DNA of 64,000 nt from positions 1 through 64,000 of the forward strand of contig JACPYM010000005.1 of NCBI GenBank assembly GCA_016196035.1, written 5' to 3'. Below are positions 8,519 to 17,136 of the stretch, one piece after another. The notes under the pieces are model-generated. The model saw only the letters and a list, made by a program, of their open reading frames with translations, did not search any database and had not been told where the DNA came from. The number at the start of each line of letters is the position of its first letter. The stretch's first letter is position 1. The stretch comes from Acidobacteriota bacterium. GTDB lineage: Bacteria > Acidobacteriota > Blastocatellia > RBC074. A program made the translations under genes and the position numbers.

Positions 8519-8603
8519 CAGCGTGCAGACTTGGCGTGTGACGGATGGAGGCCGCAGGCAAACCCTCCGGCATGGTCACATCCGCTGCCAAGCCTGCACG
8601 CTG
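8519..8603. repeat. Imperfect inverted repeat upstream of the SNF2 pseudogene
   Basis: Arms of 17 bp (8519-8535, beginning CAGCGTGCAG, and 8587-8603, ending CTGCACGCTG) pair with one mismatch. The loop also contains TGTGAC and GTCACA. The 12-mer CTTGGCGTGTGA in the left arm recurs in another hairpin near 32524, so this may be a further dispersed repeat. Nothing else is recognised between 8441 and 8658. Confidence 0.7.
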
Positions 8604-8658
8604 ACAGCGGCACGCATCAGATAACACCTACGCTTGGCCAGCCAGCGCCAATCAAGTT

Positions 8659-9099
8659 TCAAACTATCTCCGAATCAAATGGCCGGAACTCTGCGAGAAG
8701 CTGGAAATCGCCTGGATTTTTCGTTTGAACAGTGAAGCCGTGGCTGGCGACGGACATCGCAATCAGCGCGTCATTTGTCAGGCGCGCCCTGCCGACCAGA
8801 TTGAACCCATACTTCTGCCCGACTTTGGCAAGCACCTGTCCGGCGCTCGTCCAATCGCGGCGGTCTGGCACCAACAGCCGCCCAATCTGCAAGAACTCGC
8901 GTTCCATTCGTTGTAAATCCCATCGCACCTTTGCATCCACCGCGCCGACGTAAAGCTCTTCCAGCACGACCACGCTCAACCACAACGGACGTGTTTGCCG
9001 ATCGCCGGTGCGCACCGCCCGCCGCAGTCCAAGGATGGCGGCATCACCCTGCCGCAGCGCCGAAATATAGACCGAAGTATCAAAGAGGATGCCGGACAA
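8659..9099 (-). CDS. PIN-domain ribonuclease toxin, VapC-like
   Basis: A 146-residue PIN protein. Acidic residues expected for the metal site are visible: D in ILFDTSVYI near the N-terminus, E in VLEELYVGA, D in LTNDALIAM and D in TKNPGDF. The start is a TTG at 9099, two codons after the antitoxin stop, so translation is probably coupled. Family members cut tRNA, rRNA or mRNA and are neutralised by the adjacent VapB-type protein. It lies next to the decayed SNF2 gene. Confidence 0.85.
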   Translation of the reverse strand: MSGILFDTSVYISALRQGDAAILGLRRAVRTGDRQTRPLWLSVVVLEELYVGAVDAKVRWDLQRMEREFLQIGRLLVPDRRDWTSAGQVLAKVGQKYGFNLVGRARLTNDALIAMSVASHGFTVQTKNPGDFQLLAEFRPFDSEIV

Positions 9100-9102
9100 A
9101 GC

Positions 9103-9339
9103 TTATCCCTCCGCTTCGCCAAGTCTGCCAAAGACATCCTTGATGACGGCACCGCTTTTGATGAAGCGCTCCGTGGCCGTCCAGGCGCGCCGCTGGCGTT
9201 CGTGCTCGGAGATCACTTCTTCGAGGGCGCGTTCGATGGTTTCAGCCTCGGTCTGGGTGCCGAGCACCTTCTGAGCGCGTTTGATTTTGGTTTCGTCAAG
9301 CGCGTAGCGCTTCTGCTTGATCGCTGAATTGCGTGCCAT
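9103..9339 (-). CDS. VapB-like antitoxin
   Basis: A 78-residue basic-then-acidic protein. The N-terminus (KQKRYALDETKIKRAQKVLG, then ETIERALEEVI) has the ribbon-helix-helix pattern of VapB/CopG antitoxins. The C-terminal part would wrap the PIN toxin. The gene precedes vapC-like 8659-9099 with a 3-nt gap, the usual antitoxin-first order. A purine-rich AAAGGAGC precedes the ATG. Confidence 0.82.
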   Translation of the reverse strand: MARNSAIKQKRYALDETKIKRAQKVLGTQTEAETIERALEEVISEHERQRRAWTATERFIKSGAVIKDVFGRLGEAEG

Positions 9340-9738
9340 GCTGAAATGCTCCTTTCGCGAGCAGCATACGGCGAAGGGTATGTGCCGGGCAATGAATCTT
9401 TTGATGGCTCGTCCGGCTTATTCTTGGCGGCTTAGATCGGTTTTCACTTCAGTGTAGGGGAAATTGCGCCACGAGACGGTACCGCGCGCGTCAGCAAGCG
9501 GAGTGTGGGATGGCAGCCAATGATCTGGCAGTGATGCGCCGCTTGCTGACGCGCGCGGTACCGTCTCAAGGCTTCGCCCATCACGTACACGCGATTGCAA
9601 ACCGATCTAGCGGCGAGGACACCGCTACAGCTTAGGCGGGCAATTGCGCGCAAGTGATGCTGGTAATTCAGCTCCAAGCAAAAGACAATGCCGGCCAATG
9701 AAGTAACCACATTCAGTTTTCGGAAGAGAAATAAGGTC
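9340..9738. other. Intergenic region with GGTACC palindrome
   Basis: About 400 bp between the divergent vapB-like gene and the secreted-protein gene. Apart from the palindrome at 9473-9567 no coding signal is convincing; open frames here cross the palindrome and lack ribosome sites. Promoters for both flanking genes must lie here but no clear -35/-10 pair was recognised. Confidence 0.6.
9473..9567. repeat. GGTACC palindrome, copy 2
   Basis: Perfect 29-bp arms (9473-9501 and 9539-9567) around a 37-nt loop. The arms read GAGACGGTACCGCGCGCG, then GTCAGCAAGCGG. The core is the same as copies at 4197 and 19215; the outermost pairs (GAGA/TCTC) are specific to this copy yet still complementary. Confidence 0.93.
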
Positions 9739-10995
9739 ATGAACCATTCCAAACGTATTTGGCTGCCCGCCGCCGGACTTGCTCTTGCATTCACCTTGCT
9801 GCCGTTTTGGACAGCCGCACAACAACCTCGCCCCCAGCCTCAACAATCCTTGGCGCAAGCTCCCGCTGACGATGTCTTGCGCGCCGCGCCGCCGCTGGCG
9901 CGCTTGTTCGCCTTGGATGCCTACACGCAATACGAATTGCTGGATGATCCTGAGTCGCACGCCTTCCGCATCGTCTTCTTGCCGCAGGAGACGCGGGCCG
10001 GGGCGACGCTGCTCATCAATGGCACGCGGCACGGGAGTGATGGCGGGGGCATTGAGGTCTACGATCCGCGCACGGGCGAGCCGTTGAAGTTCGAGTATAT
10101 CGGCGGTGAAGAGGCGCAGGCGCGCAAGCTGCCGGGCCAGTTCGTGCCGGAAGATCATTACATCGTGGCGCAGTTGCCGCGGCCTGTGCCGGTGGGCGGC
10201 GAGGGGCGCGTGTTGATTATAAAGACGTACAAGGATGCGCGGACGTATTACGCCGAGGGCGGGCAGATTGTCTGGGTGCGGGCGCTGAGCGCAATGCGCT
10301 TTGGTGTCGTGTTGCCGCGCGGGTATGCGTTCGCTTCAGCCAACATCGCATCGCAGGTGACGACGCTGCCGGATGGGCGGTTGAAGCTGTCGTTGACCAA
10401 TCCGAGCGGCGGCGGTTCGCCGATTACGATTCGGGCGCGGAAGACGGCTGTGACGTTTGAGGGGCTGCCGGATTGGGAGAAGAGCCGCGACAAGGCTTGG
10501 GATGACAGCCGGACGCTGTACGATTTGGACGCGCCGGAGACGCATCGGTTCCGCGTTGAGCAAACTTACAGCGAGATGCGCAAGGGCGAGCGCGTCCGGC
10601 TGAACAATGCGCCTGCGCTTGATTTGAAGGTCATTGATTTGGACACGGCGCAAGCGTTGAAGTTGGCGAAAGAGGGCCGGGCAGTCGTCGCCAAACTTGA
10701 AGTGCCTATCGTGAATGAGCGGCAGAGCGCGCGATTGAAAGTGGGCGGCAGCGTCGCTGATCCGTTGGCGTATAGCGTGGCGAAAGGGACGTTGCGCTTT
10801 CAACGCACGGTGACAGGCTTGCGCAATACGATCTTGCTGCCTGCGGGTTGGGAGGTGGCGAGCGTGTCGCAGCCGTGTACATTGGGGACGTATCAGGGGC
10901 GTGCGTTTGTGGCTTTGGTGAACATTCAGCAAGAGGATGCGGTGAAAGTCGGTCTTACCGCGCGCCGGGAAGGCGGCGAGGGCCAGCCACGTTAG
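9739..10995 (+). CDS. Secreted protein of unknown function
   Basis: A 418-residue protein with a signal peptide (KRIWLPAAGLALAFTLLPF, then TAAQQ). The ATG at 9739 places this signal at the N-terminus; the longer frame from 9688 adds an implausible extension. The rest is beta-rich without a motif I recognise (FRIVFLPQETRAG, EVYDPRTGEPLKFEYIGG, WVRALSAMRFGVVLPRGY, LRNTILLPAGW). It is alone on the plus strand before the act operon, separated from it by 227 bp. I assign no function; a role in cell-envelope structure or polymer binding is only a guess. Confidence 0.75.
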   Translation: MNHSKRIWLPAAGLALAFTLLPFWTAAQQPRPQPQQSLAQAPADDVLRAAPPLARLFALDAYTQYELLDDPESHAFRIVFLPQETRAGATLLINGTRHGSDGGGIEVYDPRTGEPLKFEYIGGEEAQARKLPGQFVPEDHYIVAQLPRPVPVGGEGRVLIIKTYKDARTYYAEGGQIVWVRALSAMRFGVVLPRGYAFASANIASQVTTLPDGRLKLSLTNPSGGGSPITIRARKTAVTFEGLPDWEKSRDKAWDDSRTLYDLDAPETHRFRVEQTYSEMRKGERVRLNNAPALDLKVIDLDTAQALKLAKEGRAVVAKLEVPIVNERQSARLKVGGSVADPLAYSVAKGTLRFQRTVTGLRNTILLPAGWEVASVSQPCTLGTYQGRAFVALVNIQQEDAVKVGLTARREGGEGQPR

Positions 10996-11095
10996 GTTTC
11001 AGGCCGTCGCCCACGCTTGCGCGCCGCCGCTTTTGAGATTTTTGCGGGCGGGCCGTGAAAAATTGAGGCGCATGATTGCGCCGCCGCTTCGCTGC

Positions 11096-11222
11096 TTGAC
11101 AGAGATGCGGAGCGTATGGAAAACTCCGCCTCTCAAATTCGGGAATTCACAAACTTCGAGTTTGCCAAGCTAGTCCAGATAACTTAAACGCAACGACAAT
11201 CCGCGAAGATGGAGGCTTTTCT
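11096..11222 (+). promoter_or_regulatory. Leader region of the act-cta operon
   Basis: A TTGACA box at 11096-11101 lies about 120 bp before actA; no convincing -10 box at standard spacing was found, so the promoter call is tentative. The ribosome site GATGGAGGC at 11211-11219 precedes the actA ATG by a few bases and is clear. Confidence 0.35.
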
Positions 11223-11882
11223 ATGCCGCAACTCTTTCGGCGCAGCAGTAACACGCTTGCGCGTTTGAGTCTTGTGCTCGTCGTGTTGGCGGCGGGCGGC
11301 GCCGGGTGGGCGCTACTTGAATTGCAACGTTCGTCCTATATTACACAGGCATTTGTGGCCCGCGATCAGCCGGTTCAGTTTTCCCATAAACACCACGTGG
11401 GGGATGACGGCATTGATTGCCGTTATTGCCATCTCACGGTTGAGACGGCGGCCAGCGCTGGTTTGCCTCCGACAAAAACGTGCATGAATTGCCATTCTCA
11501 ATTGTTTTCCAATACCCAGTATCTGGAGATCGTGCGCGCCAGTTGGAGAAATAATCAGCCCATCAAATGGACCAAAGTGCACGACTTGCCCGACTTCGCT
11601 TATTTCAATCACAGCATTCACGTCAACAAAGGCGTCGGCTGTTCGACCTGCCACGGGCGGATTGATGAAATGCCCGGCATTTGGAATGTTTCGTCGTTGC
11701 AAATGGAGTGGTGCATTCAATGCCACCGCAACCCCGAAGCGGTGCTGCGTGACAAGAAAGACATCACCAATATGGAGTGGCAGGCCGGACCCGATCAGGC
11801 CGTCAAAGGCAAAGAGCTTGCCCAAAAATACAACATTCAGTCGAAAGAAGTGCTGACGAGCTGTTCGACTTGCCATAGATAA
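11223..11882 (+). CDS. actA: Alternative complex III pentaheme cytochrome c subunit ActA
   Basis: A 219-residue protein with one N-terminal membrane anchor (LARLSLVLVVLAAGGAGWAL) and five CxxCH heme sites: CRYCH, CMNCH, CSTCH, CIQCH and CSTCH. Five hemes, small size and position as the first gene match ActA of alternative complex III, which relays electrons from menaquinol oxidation to downstream cytochromes on the outer face of the membrane. Further histidines (FSHKHH, FNHSIHV) can supply distal ligands. It opens a plus-strand series that runs to ctaF. Confidence 0.93.
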   Translation: MPQLFRRSSNTLARLSLVLVVLAAGGAGWALLELQRSSYITQAFVARDQPVQFSHKHHVGDDGIDCRYCHLTVETAASAGLPPTKTCMNCHSQLFSNTQYLEIVRASWRNNQPIKWTKVHDLPDFAYFNHSIHVNKGVGCSTCHGRIDEMPGIWNVSSLQMEWCIQCHRNPEAVLRDKKDITNMEWQAGPDQAVKGKELAQKYNIQSKEVLTSCSTCHR

Positions 11883-11883
11883 C

Positions 11884-11958
11884 AGTTGTCGGTGGGCGGT
11901 ATTCGGCTGTGTAGGCGCAGCACCGGCTACCGACGACTGAAGACTGACTACCGAGTTG
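11884..11958. repeat. Degenerate heptamer array between actA and actB
   Basis: The 83-bp gap holds degenerate 7-nt units: GTCGGTG, GGCGGTA and TTCGGCT on the left; GGCTACC, GACGACT, GAAGACT and GACTACC on the right. The two sides are roughly complementary. This looks like an eroded version of the sharper arrays at 16514 and 28921. Confidence 0.6.
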
Positions 11959-11965
11959 GAAAACA

Positions 11966-14900
11966 ATGTCTCATCGAGAACATCATCCTGAACTTGAGCC
12001 GATTCGCGCAAAGCTCAAAGAGGCCAAAGGCCGTGAATTCTGGCGCAGCCTGGAAGAACTGGCCGACACCGAGCGCTTCAAAGAGTTTTTGCACCGCGAG
12101 TTTCCCGCTTTGAATGCGCCGGAAGGGGATCCGTCCTGGCTTGATCCGGCTGGTCGGCGCAGCTTTTTGAAGCTGATGGGCGCTTCGATGGCGTTTGCCG
12201 GCTTGACCGCTTGCACGGTGCAACCGACCGAACTCGCCGTGCCGTATGTGCAGAACCCGGATGGATACTTGCCGGGCAAATCCTATTTCTTTGCGACGGC
12301 GATGCGTTTGCACGGCGTGGCCGAGGGCCTGCTGGTCGAAAGCCACGAAGGCCGTCCGACCAAGATCGAGGGCAACCCCGAACACCCGGCCAGCAAGGGC
12401 GGCACGAGCGTGCTGTCGCAGGCTTCGATTTTGAACCTCTATGATCCTGATCGCTCCCGGTCGGTGCTTTATAAAGGTTCGACGGCGCGCTGGGGCGATT
12501 TGCTGGATGCCTTGCGCGGTGTGCTGGACACACAGCGTCCGAAGAAAGGCGCCGGGTTGCGCATCCTGACCGAAGCGACGACCTCGCCCACGCTGGGCGC
12601 ACAGTTCAAAGCGCTGCTGACCGACCTGCCCGAAGCCAAGTGGCACCAGTACGAGCCGGGCGGCCCGAATGAAGCGCGGCTGGGCAGCAAGCTGGCGTTT
12701 GGGCAGATGCTCAATACCGTTTACAAATTCGATCAAGCGGATGTGGTCTTGTCGCTCGACGCCGATTTTCTAGTCGAAGGGGCGGGCAATTTGCGCTATG
12801 CGCGTGACTTCATCAATCGCCGCCGGTTGGTTGATGGCAAGACGGAAATGAATCGCCTGTACGTGGCCGAAAGCACGGTGACGCGTACCGGGGCCAAAGC
12901 CGATCACCGTTTGCCCATCAAAGCCAGGGAAGTCGAAAACCTTGCGCGGGCCGTGGCTGCCGAAGTCGGCGCGCCAGGCGTCAGCGGCAGCTTGAGCGGG
13001 GAAGCCGATAAATTTGCCAAGGCCGTGGCCAAAGACTTGAGCGCCCACAAAGGCAAATGCATTGTGGTTGCTGGTCAGCACCAACCCGCTGCGGTGCACG
13101 CCTTGGCGCATGTCATCAACGCCGCGCTTGGGAATGTTGGTCAGACGGTAGTGCACACCGCTTCGCTTGAAGCCGCGCCAGCCGACCACGGCGCTTCGAT
13201 CTCTGAGCTAACCGCCGCCTTGAACGAAGGCAAAGTCGAAGTGCTGGTCATCATCGGGGCGAATCCGGTTTACACCGCGCCGCACGATTTGAAATTCGGC
13301 GACGCGCTGCAAAAAGCCGGGTTGCGCATCCATATGGGTTCGCATCACGACGAAACCGGCGAGCTTTGCCATTGGCATATTCCCGAAGCGCATTACCTGG
13401 AAGATTGGAGCGATGCCCTGGCTTACGATGGCACTGTTTCGATCATTCAGCCGCTGATCAAACCGCTTTACGAAAGCAAATCGCCGCACGAACTGATCGC
13501 GGCGCTGGCCGGGTATGCGACCAAAACCAGTTACGATCTGGTGCGCGACACTTGGAAGGCGCGGCTCGGCGCGGACTTTGAAGCCAAGTGGAAAAAAGCC
13601 CTGCACGACGGGTTGGTCGAAAACACGGCCTTGCCCGCCTTGCCGCTCGATCAAGTCGCGCTCAAGAGCGATTGGTCGGCCAACGCCAAGCCCACTGCCC
13701 AGAATGACCGCGAAATTGTCTTCCGCCTTGACCCAAGTGTTCACGATGGCCGTTATGCCAACAATGGCTGGTTGCAGGAAACGCCCAAGCCGCTTTCAAA
13801 AGTAACCTGGGACAACTACGCGATCATCAGCCCGAAGACAGCCACTGAATTGGGACTGGCCCCCGATAAAGAATGGCATGCCACCAAGGCGAACCTGATC
13901 AACCTCAAGCACGGCACTGAAGAGTTGGCGCTGCCAGTCTGGGTTCAACCCGGGCAGCCGGATAATTCGATCACCGTGTTTTTGGGCTACGGACGCAAGC
14001 GCGCGGGCAATGTCGGTACCGGGACGGGCTTCGACACCTACCGGCTGCGCACCAGTGCCGAGCCGTGGATTGCCACCAATGGAGTCAGCTTTGCAGCCGC
14101 TTCTGGCACTTATGTCCTGGCGACGACGCAAGAGCATTTCAACATTGACACTTCCGGTCTGGAAGAAGGCGACTTGCAACCGCGCCACATCGTCCGCACC
14201 ACGGTGCTTGAAGAGTACAAGAAAGACCCGCAGAGCGTGCATCACGGCGCGCATAAGCCGGGCAAGGAACTGACGATCTACAAGCCGGAGCAGTACCCAT
14301 ACAATGGTTATGCCTGGGGCATGACGATTGATATGAATGCCTGTATCGGTTGCAATGCCTGCATCGTGGCCTGTGTCTCTGAAAACAACATCGCGGTCGT
14401 GGGCAAAGATGTCGTCACACGCGGACGCATCATGCATTGGCTGCGGATTGACACCTATTTCAAAGGCGACACGGTCAACCCGGAAGTCTACTTCCAACCG
14501 ATGCTCTGCCAGCATTGCGAACAGGCGCCTTGCGAGGTCGTTTGTCCGGTCAATGCCACGGTTCACGATGCCGAAGGGTTGAACGTCCAGGTTTATAACC
14601 GCTGCGTCGGCACGCGCTATTGCTCGAACAACTGCCCCTACAAGGTACGCCGCTTCAACTATCTGTTGTACGGCGATTGGGAGTCGCCGAGCTTGAAGAA
14701 TGTGCGCAATCCGGACGTGACCGTGCGCACGCGCGGTGTGATGGAGAAGTGCACTTACTGCACGCAGCGCATTCAGCAGGGCAAGATCGAAGCCGAGAAA
14801 CAGAACCGCAAAGTGCAGGATGGCGACATTCAAACCGCCTGCCAAACCGCCTGCCCGACGGAGGCGATCATCTTTGGCGACATCAATGATCAGAGCGCGC

Positions 14901-15073
14901 GCGTCCATAAGCTGAAGAACGAAGCGCGCAATTACGAAGTGCTGGCTGATTTGAATACCCGGCCGCGTACCAGCTATTTGGCTGAAATCCGCAACCCGAA
15001 CCCTGAATTAGCCGGGTCGGCGAGTGGCAGCCACGGCTCAGCAACTACGGGCGGGGAGGCAAAACATGGCTGA
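11966..15073 (+). CDS. actB: Alternative complex III iron-sulfur subunit ActB
   Basis: A 1,035-residue fusion. A Tat-like motif GRRSFLKLMGAS near residue 55 is followed by a molybdopterin-oxidoreductase-like domain (to about residue 730) and a four-cluster ferredoxin-like domain. Cysteine groups are CIGCNACIVAC, CQHCEQAPCEVVCP, CVGTRYCSNNCP and CTYCTQRI with CQTACPTEA. In known ActB the molybdopterin-like domain carries no cofactor and the Fe-S clusters take electrons from quinol oxidation. The last 8 bp overlap actC, so the two are probably translationally coupled. Confidence 0.93.
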   Translation: MSHREHHPELEPIRAKLKEAKGREFWRSLEELADTERFKEFLHREFPALNAPEGDPSWLDPAGRRSFLKLMGASMAFAGLTACTVQPTELAVPYVQNPDGYLPGKSYFFATAMRLHGVAEGLLVESHEGRPTKIEGNPEHPASKGGTSVLSQASILNLYDPDRSRSVLYKGSTARWGDLLDALRGVLDTQRPKKGAGLRILTEATTSPTLGAQFKALLTDLPEAKWHQYEPGGPNEARLGSKLAFGQMLNTVYKFDQADVVLSLDADFLVEGAGNLRYARDFINRRRLVDGKTEMNRLYVAESTVTRTGAKADHRLPIKAREVENLARAVAAEVGAPGVSGSLSGEADKFAKAVAKDLSAHKGKCIVVAGQHQPAAVHALAHVINAALGNVGQTVVHTASLEAAPADHGASISELTAALNEGKVEVLVIIGANPVYTAPHDLKFGDALQKAGLRIHMGSHHDETGELCHWHIPEAHYLEDWSDALAYDGTVSIIQPLIKPLYESKSPHELIAALAGYATKTSYDLVRDTWKARLGADFEAKWKKALHDGLVENTALPALPLDQVALKSDWSANAKPTAQNDREIVFRLDPSVHDGRYANNGWLQETPKPLSKVTWDNYAIISPKTATELGLAPDKEWHATKANLINLKHGTEELALPVWVQPGQPDNSITVFLGYGRKRAGNVGTGTGFDTYRLRTSAEPWIATNGVSFAAASGTYVLATTQEHFNIDTSGLEEGDLQPRHIVRTTVLEEYKKDPQSVHHGAHKPGKELTIYKPEQYPYNGYAWGMTIDMNACIGCNACIVACVSENNIAVVGKDVVTRGRIMHWLRIDTYFKGDTVNPEVYFQPMLCQHCEQAPCEVVCPVNATVHDAEGLNVQVYNRCVGTRYCSNNCPYKVRRFNYLLYGDWESPSLKNVRNPDVTVRTRGVMEKCTYCTQRIQQGKIEAEKQNRKVQDGDIQTACQTACPTEAIIFGDINDQSARVHKLKNEARNYEVLADLNTRPRTSYLAEIRNPNPELAGSASGSHGSATTGGEAKHG

Positions 15074-16508
15074 AGAAGTGATGAGAAACAAAGACGTTGA
15101 TCCGCGTCCGCCGTTGATCGGGCCGGGACACGACGTCCGTTCGATTACCACGAAGATCATAGATATGGTCTTCATGCGTGGGTTCAAAAAGGGCTGGATT
15201 TTCGGCTTCGCCATTTCGTTTTTGGGCGCGTTGATGTTGTTCAACACGATTGCCTACCTGGTGCTAAAAGGTGTGGGCATTTGGGGCAACAACATCCCGG
15301 TCGGCTGGGCCTTCGACATTATCAACTTTGTTTGGTGGATCGGCATCGGCCACGCGGGCACTTTGATTTCGGCGATTCTGTTGCTGCTGCGGCAAAACTG
15401 GCGCAATTCGATCAACCGCTTTGCCGAAGCCATGACGCTCTTTGCCGTGGCTTGCGCGGGCTTGTTCCCAGCGCTGCACACGGGCCGTCCGTGGGTTGAC
15501 TATTACCTCTTCCCGCTGCCGAACACGATGGGCATGTGGCCGAACTTCAAAAGCCCGCTGATGTGGGATGTGTTTGCGGTTTCGACCTACGCCACGGTGT
15601 CGGCGATTTTCTGGTTCATCGGTCTGATTCCGGATTTTGCCACGATGCGCGACCGGGCGAGCGACAAATGGAAGCGGCTGGTCTTTGGCCTGTTGGCGAT
15701 GGGCTGGCGCGGCGATGCGCGGCACTGGCATCGTTATGAAACGGCGTATCTGCTGCTGGCCGGGCTTTCGACGCCGCTGGTGCTTTCGGTGCACACCATC
15801 GTTTCATTCGACTTCTCGATTGGCATCGTGCCGGGCTGGCACGCGACGATCTTTCCGCCCTACTTTGTGGCGGGCGCGGTCTATGCCGGATTTGCGATGG
15901 TGCTGACCATCGGCTTGCCGCTGATCAAGTTTTATCACCTCGAAGATTTCATCACCAAACGGCACATCCGCAATATGTGCAAGGTCATGCTGACCACTGG
16001 GCTGATCGTGGTTTACGGCTACGGAATGGAAGCCTTCTTTGCGATGTATGCGGGCAGCACCTGGGAAGATTTCATGTTCAAGAATCGCACGATGGGGCCG
16101 TATGGGTGGGCGTACTGGCTGCTACTCTTGTGCAACTTCCTGGTGCCGCAGTTGCTGTGGTTGAAGCGCTTCCGCGACAATCAAGTCGTGCTCTTCGTCA
16201 TCTGCATGTTCATCAACGTGGGCATGTGGCTGGAACGCTTCGTCATCATCGTGACCAGTTTGAATCGGGACTTTCTGCCGGGTTCGTGGCGGATGTACCA
16301 CCCGACGCCTTTCGATTTCTCGATGTTCTTCGGCACGATTGGCTTCTTCCTGACGTTGATGTTCTTGTTCATCCGGTTCGTGCCGATCATCCCGATTTTC
16401 GAGATGAAGGCGCTCTTGCCTGAAACCAAAGTGGACGAACACACGGTGGCTGAGAAAGAGAAGAGCATCGGTGGCGCGGTTGTGCCGTCACCCTCGTATG
16501 GAGATTGA
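15066..16508 (+). CDS. actC: Alternative complex III quinol-binding membrane subunit ActC (NrfD-like)
   Basis: A 480-residue polytopic protein of the NrfD/PsrC family. The ATG at 15066 overlaps the end of actB; an upstream frame from 15024 lies inside actB. About ten hydrophobic helices are visible, with conserved features such as WWIGIGHAGTLISAILLL, a WVDYYLFPLPNTMGMWPNF loop and ETAYLLLAGLSTPLVLSVHT. ActC is thought to bind menaquinol near the outer face and may help move protons. The C-terminus is polar and ends in the cytoplasm or periplasm (VDEHTVAEKEKSIGG). Confidence 0.93.
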   Translation: MAEEVMRNKDVDPRPPLIGPGHDVRSITTKIIDMVFMRGFKKGWIFGFAISFLGALMLFNTIAYLVLKGVGIWGNNIPVGWAFDIINFVWWIGIGHAGTLISAILLLLRQNWRNSINRFAEAMTLFAVACAGLFPALHTGRPWVDYYLFPLPNTMGMWPNFKSPLMWDVFAVSTYATVSAIFWFIGLIPDFATMRDRASDKWKRLVFGLLAMGWRGDARHWHRYETAYLLLAGLSTPLVLSVHTIVSFDFSIGIVPGWHATIFPPYFVAGAVYAGFAMVLTIGLPLIKFYHLEDFITKRHIRNMCKVMLTTGLIVVYGYGMEAFFAMYAGSTWEDFMFKNRTMGPYGWAYWLLLLCNFLVPQLLWLKRFRDNQVVLFVICMFINVGMWLERFVIIVTSLNRDFLPGSWRMYHPTPFDFSMFFGTIGFFLTLMFLFIRFVPIIPIFEMKALLPETKVDEHTVAEKEKSIGGAVVPSPSYGD

Positions 16509-16513
16509 TATTT

Positions 16514-16585
16514 AGTGGTCAGTGGTCAGTGGTCAGTGGTCAGTTCAACCGGCCACTGACCACTGACCACTGACCACTGACCACT
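16514..16585. repeat. AGTGGTC heptamer palindrome between actC and actD
   Basis: Four tandem copies of AGTGGTC (16514-16541) are followed by a short spacer and four tandem copies of GACCACT (16558-16585), the exact complement. The RNA would form a long hairpin inside the operon transcript, ending 5 bp before the actD ATG, so it could influence actD translation or mRNA processing. Confidence 0.95.
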
Positions 16586-16590
16586 GCCTT

Positions 16591-17136
16591 ATGAACAAAT
16601 CAGAAGAAAAAGGCATCTACGGCGTCATCGCGGAATTCGACGATCCGAATTCGATTGTGGCCGCCGCGCGCAAAGCGTATGCGTCGGGCTATCGCCGCCT
16701 CAACGCTTATTCGCCCTATCCGATTGAAGAGTTGTCCGAAGCGATTGGCTTTCATAAAGACCGTGTCGCGCCGGTCGTGTTTGTGTCGGGCCTGCTGGGG
16801 CTGATCGGCGGATTTACGATGATCTATTGGATGACGGCGATTGATTATCCGCTCAACGTGGGTGGCCGTCCGTTGCTGAGTTTGCCGGCGTGGATTCCGA
16901 TTATGTTCGAGTGCACGGTGCTGCTGGCCGCGTTCGGCGCGGTGATCGGGATGCTGGCGATGAACCGGCTGCCGCAACCTTATCATCCGGTATTCAACGT
17001 GCCGAGTTTCAACCGGGCTTCGACGGATCGCTTTTACCTTTGCGTGAAAGCTGATGATCCGAACTACAGCCATGACGGCACGCGAGCCTTTCTCGCCAGT
17101 CTGGGCGCGCGGGAGGTGAATGATGTCGCAAACTGA
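16591..17136 (+). CDS. actD: Alternative complex III membrane subunit ActD (DUF3341)
   Basis: A 181-residue protein with a soluble N-terminal domain (GVIAEFDDPNSIVAAARKAY, RLNAYSPYPIEE) and two transmembrane helices (about residues 63-80 and 100-125). This matches ActD, which joins the membrane and peripheral parts of alternative complex III. The ATG lies directly after the AGTGGTC palindrome and no good ribosome site is seen, because the palindrome occupies that space. Its 3' end overlaps actE by 17 bp. Confidence 0.9.
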   Translation: MNKSEEKGIYGVIAEFDDPNSIVAAARKAYASGYRRLNAYSPYPIEELSEAIGFHKDRVAPVVFVSGLLGLIGGFTMIYWMTAIDYPLNVGGRPLLSLPAWIPIMFECTVLLAAFGAVIGMLAMNRLPQPYHPVFNVPSFNRASTDRFYLCVKADDPNYSHDGTRAFLASLGAREVNDVAN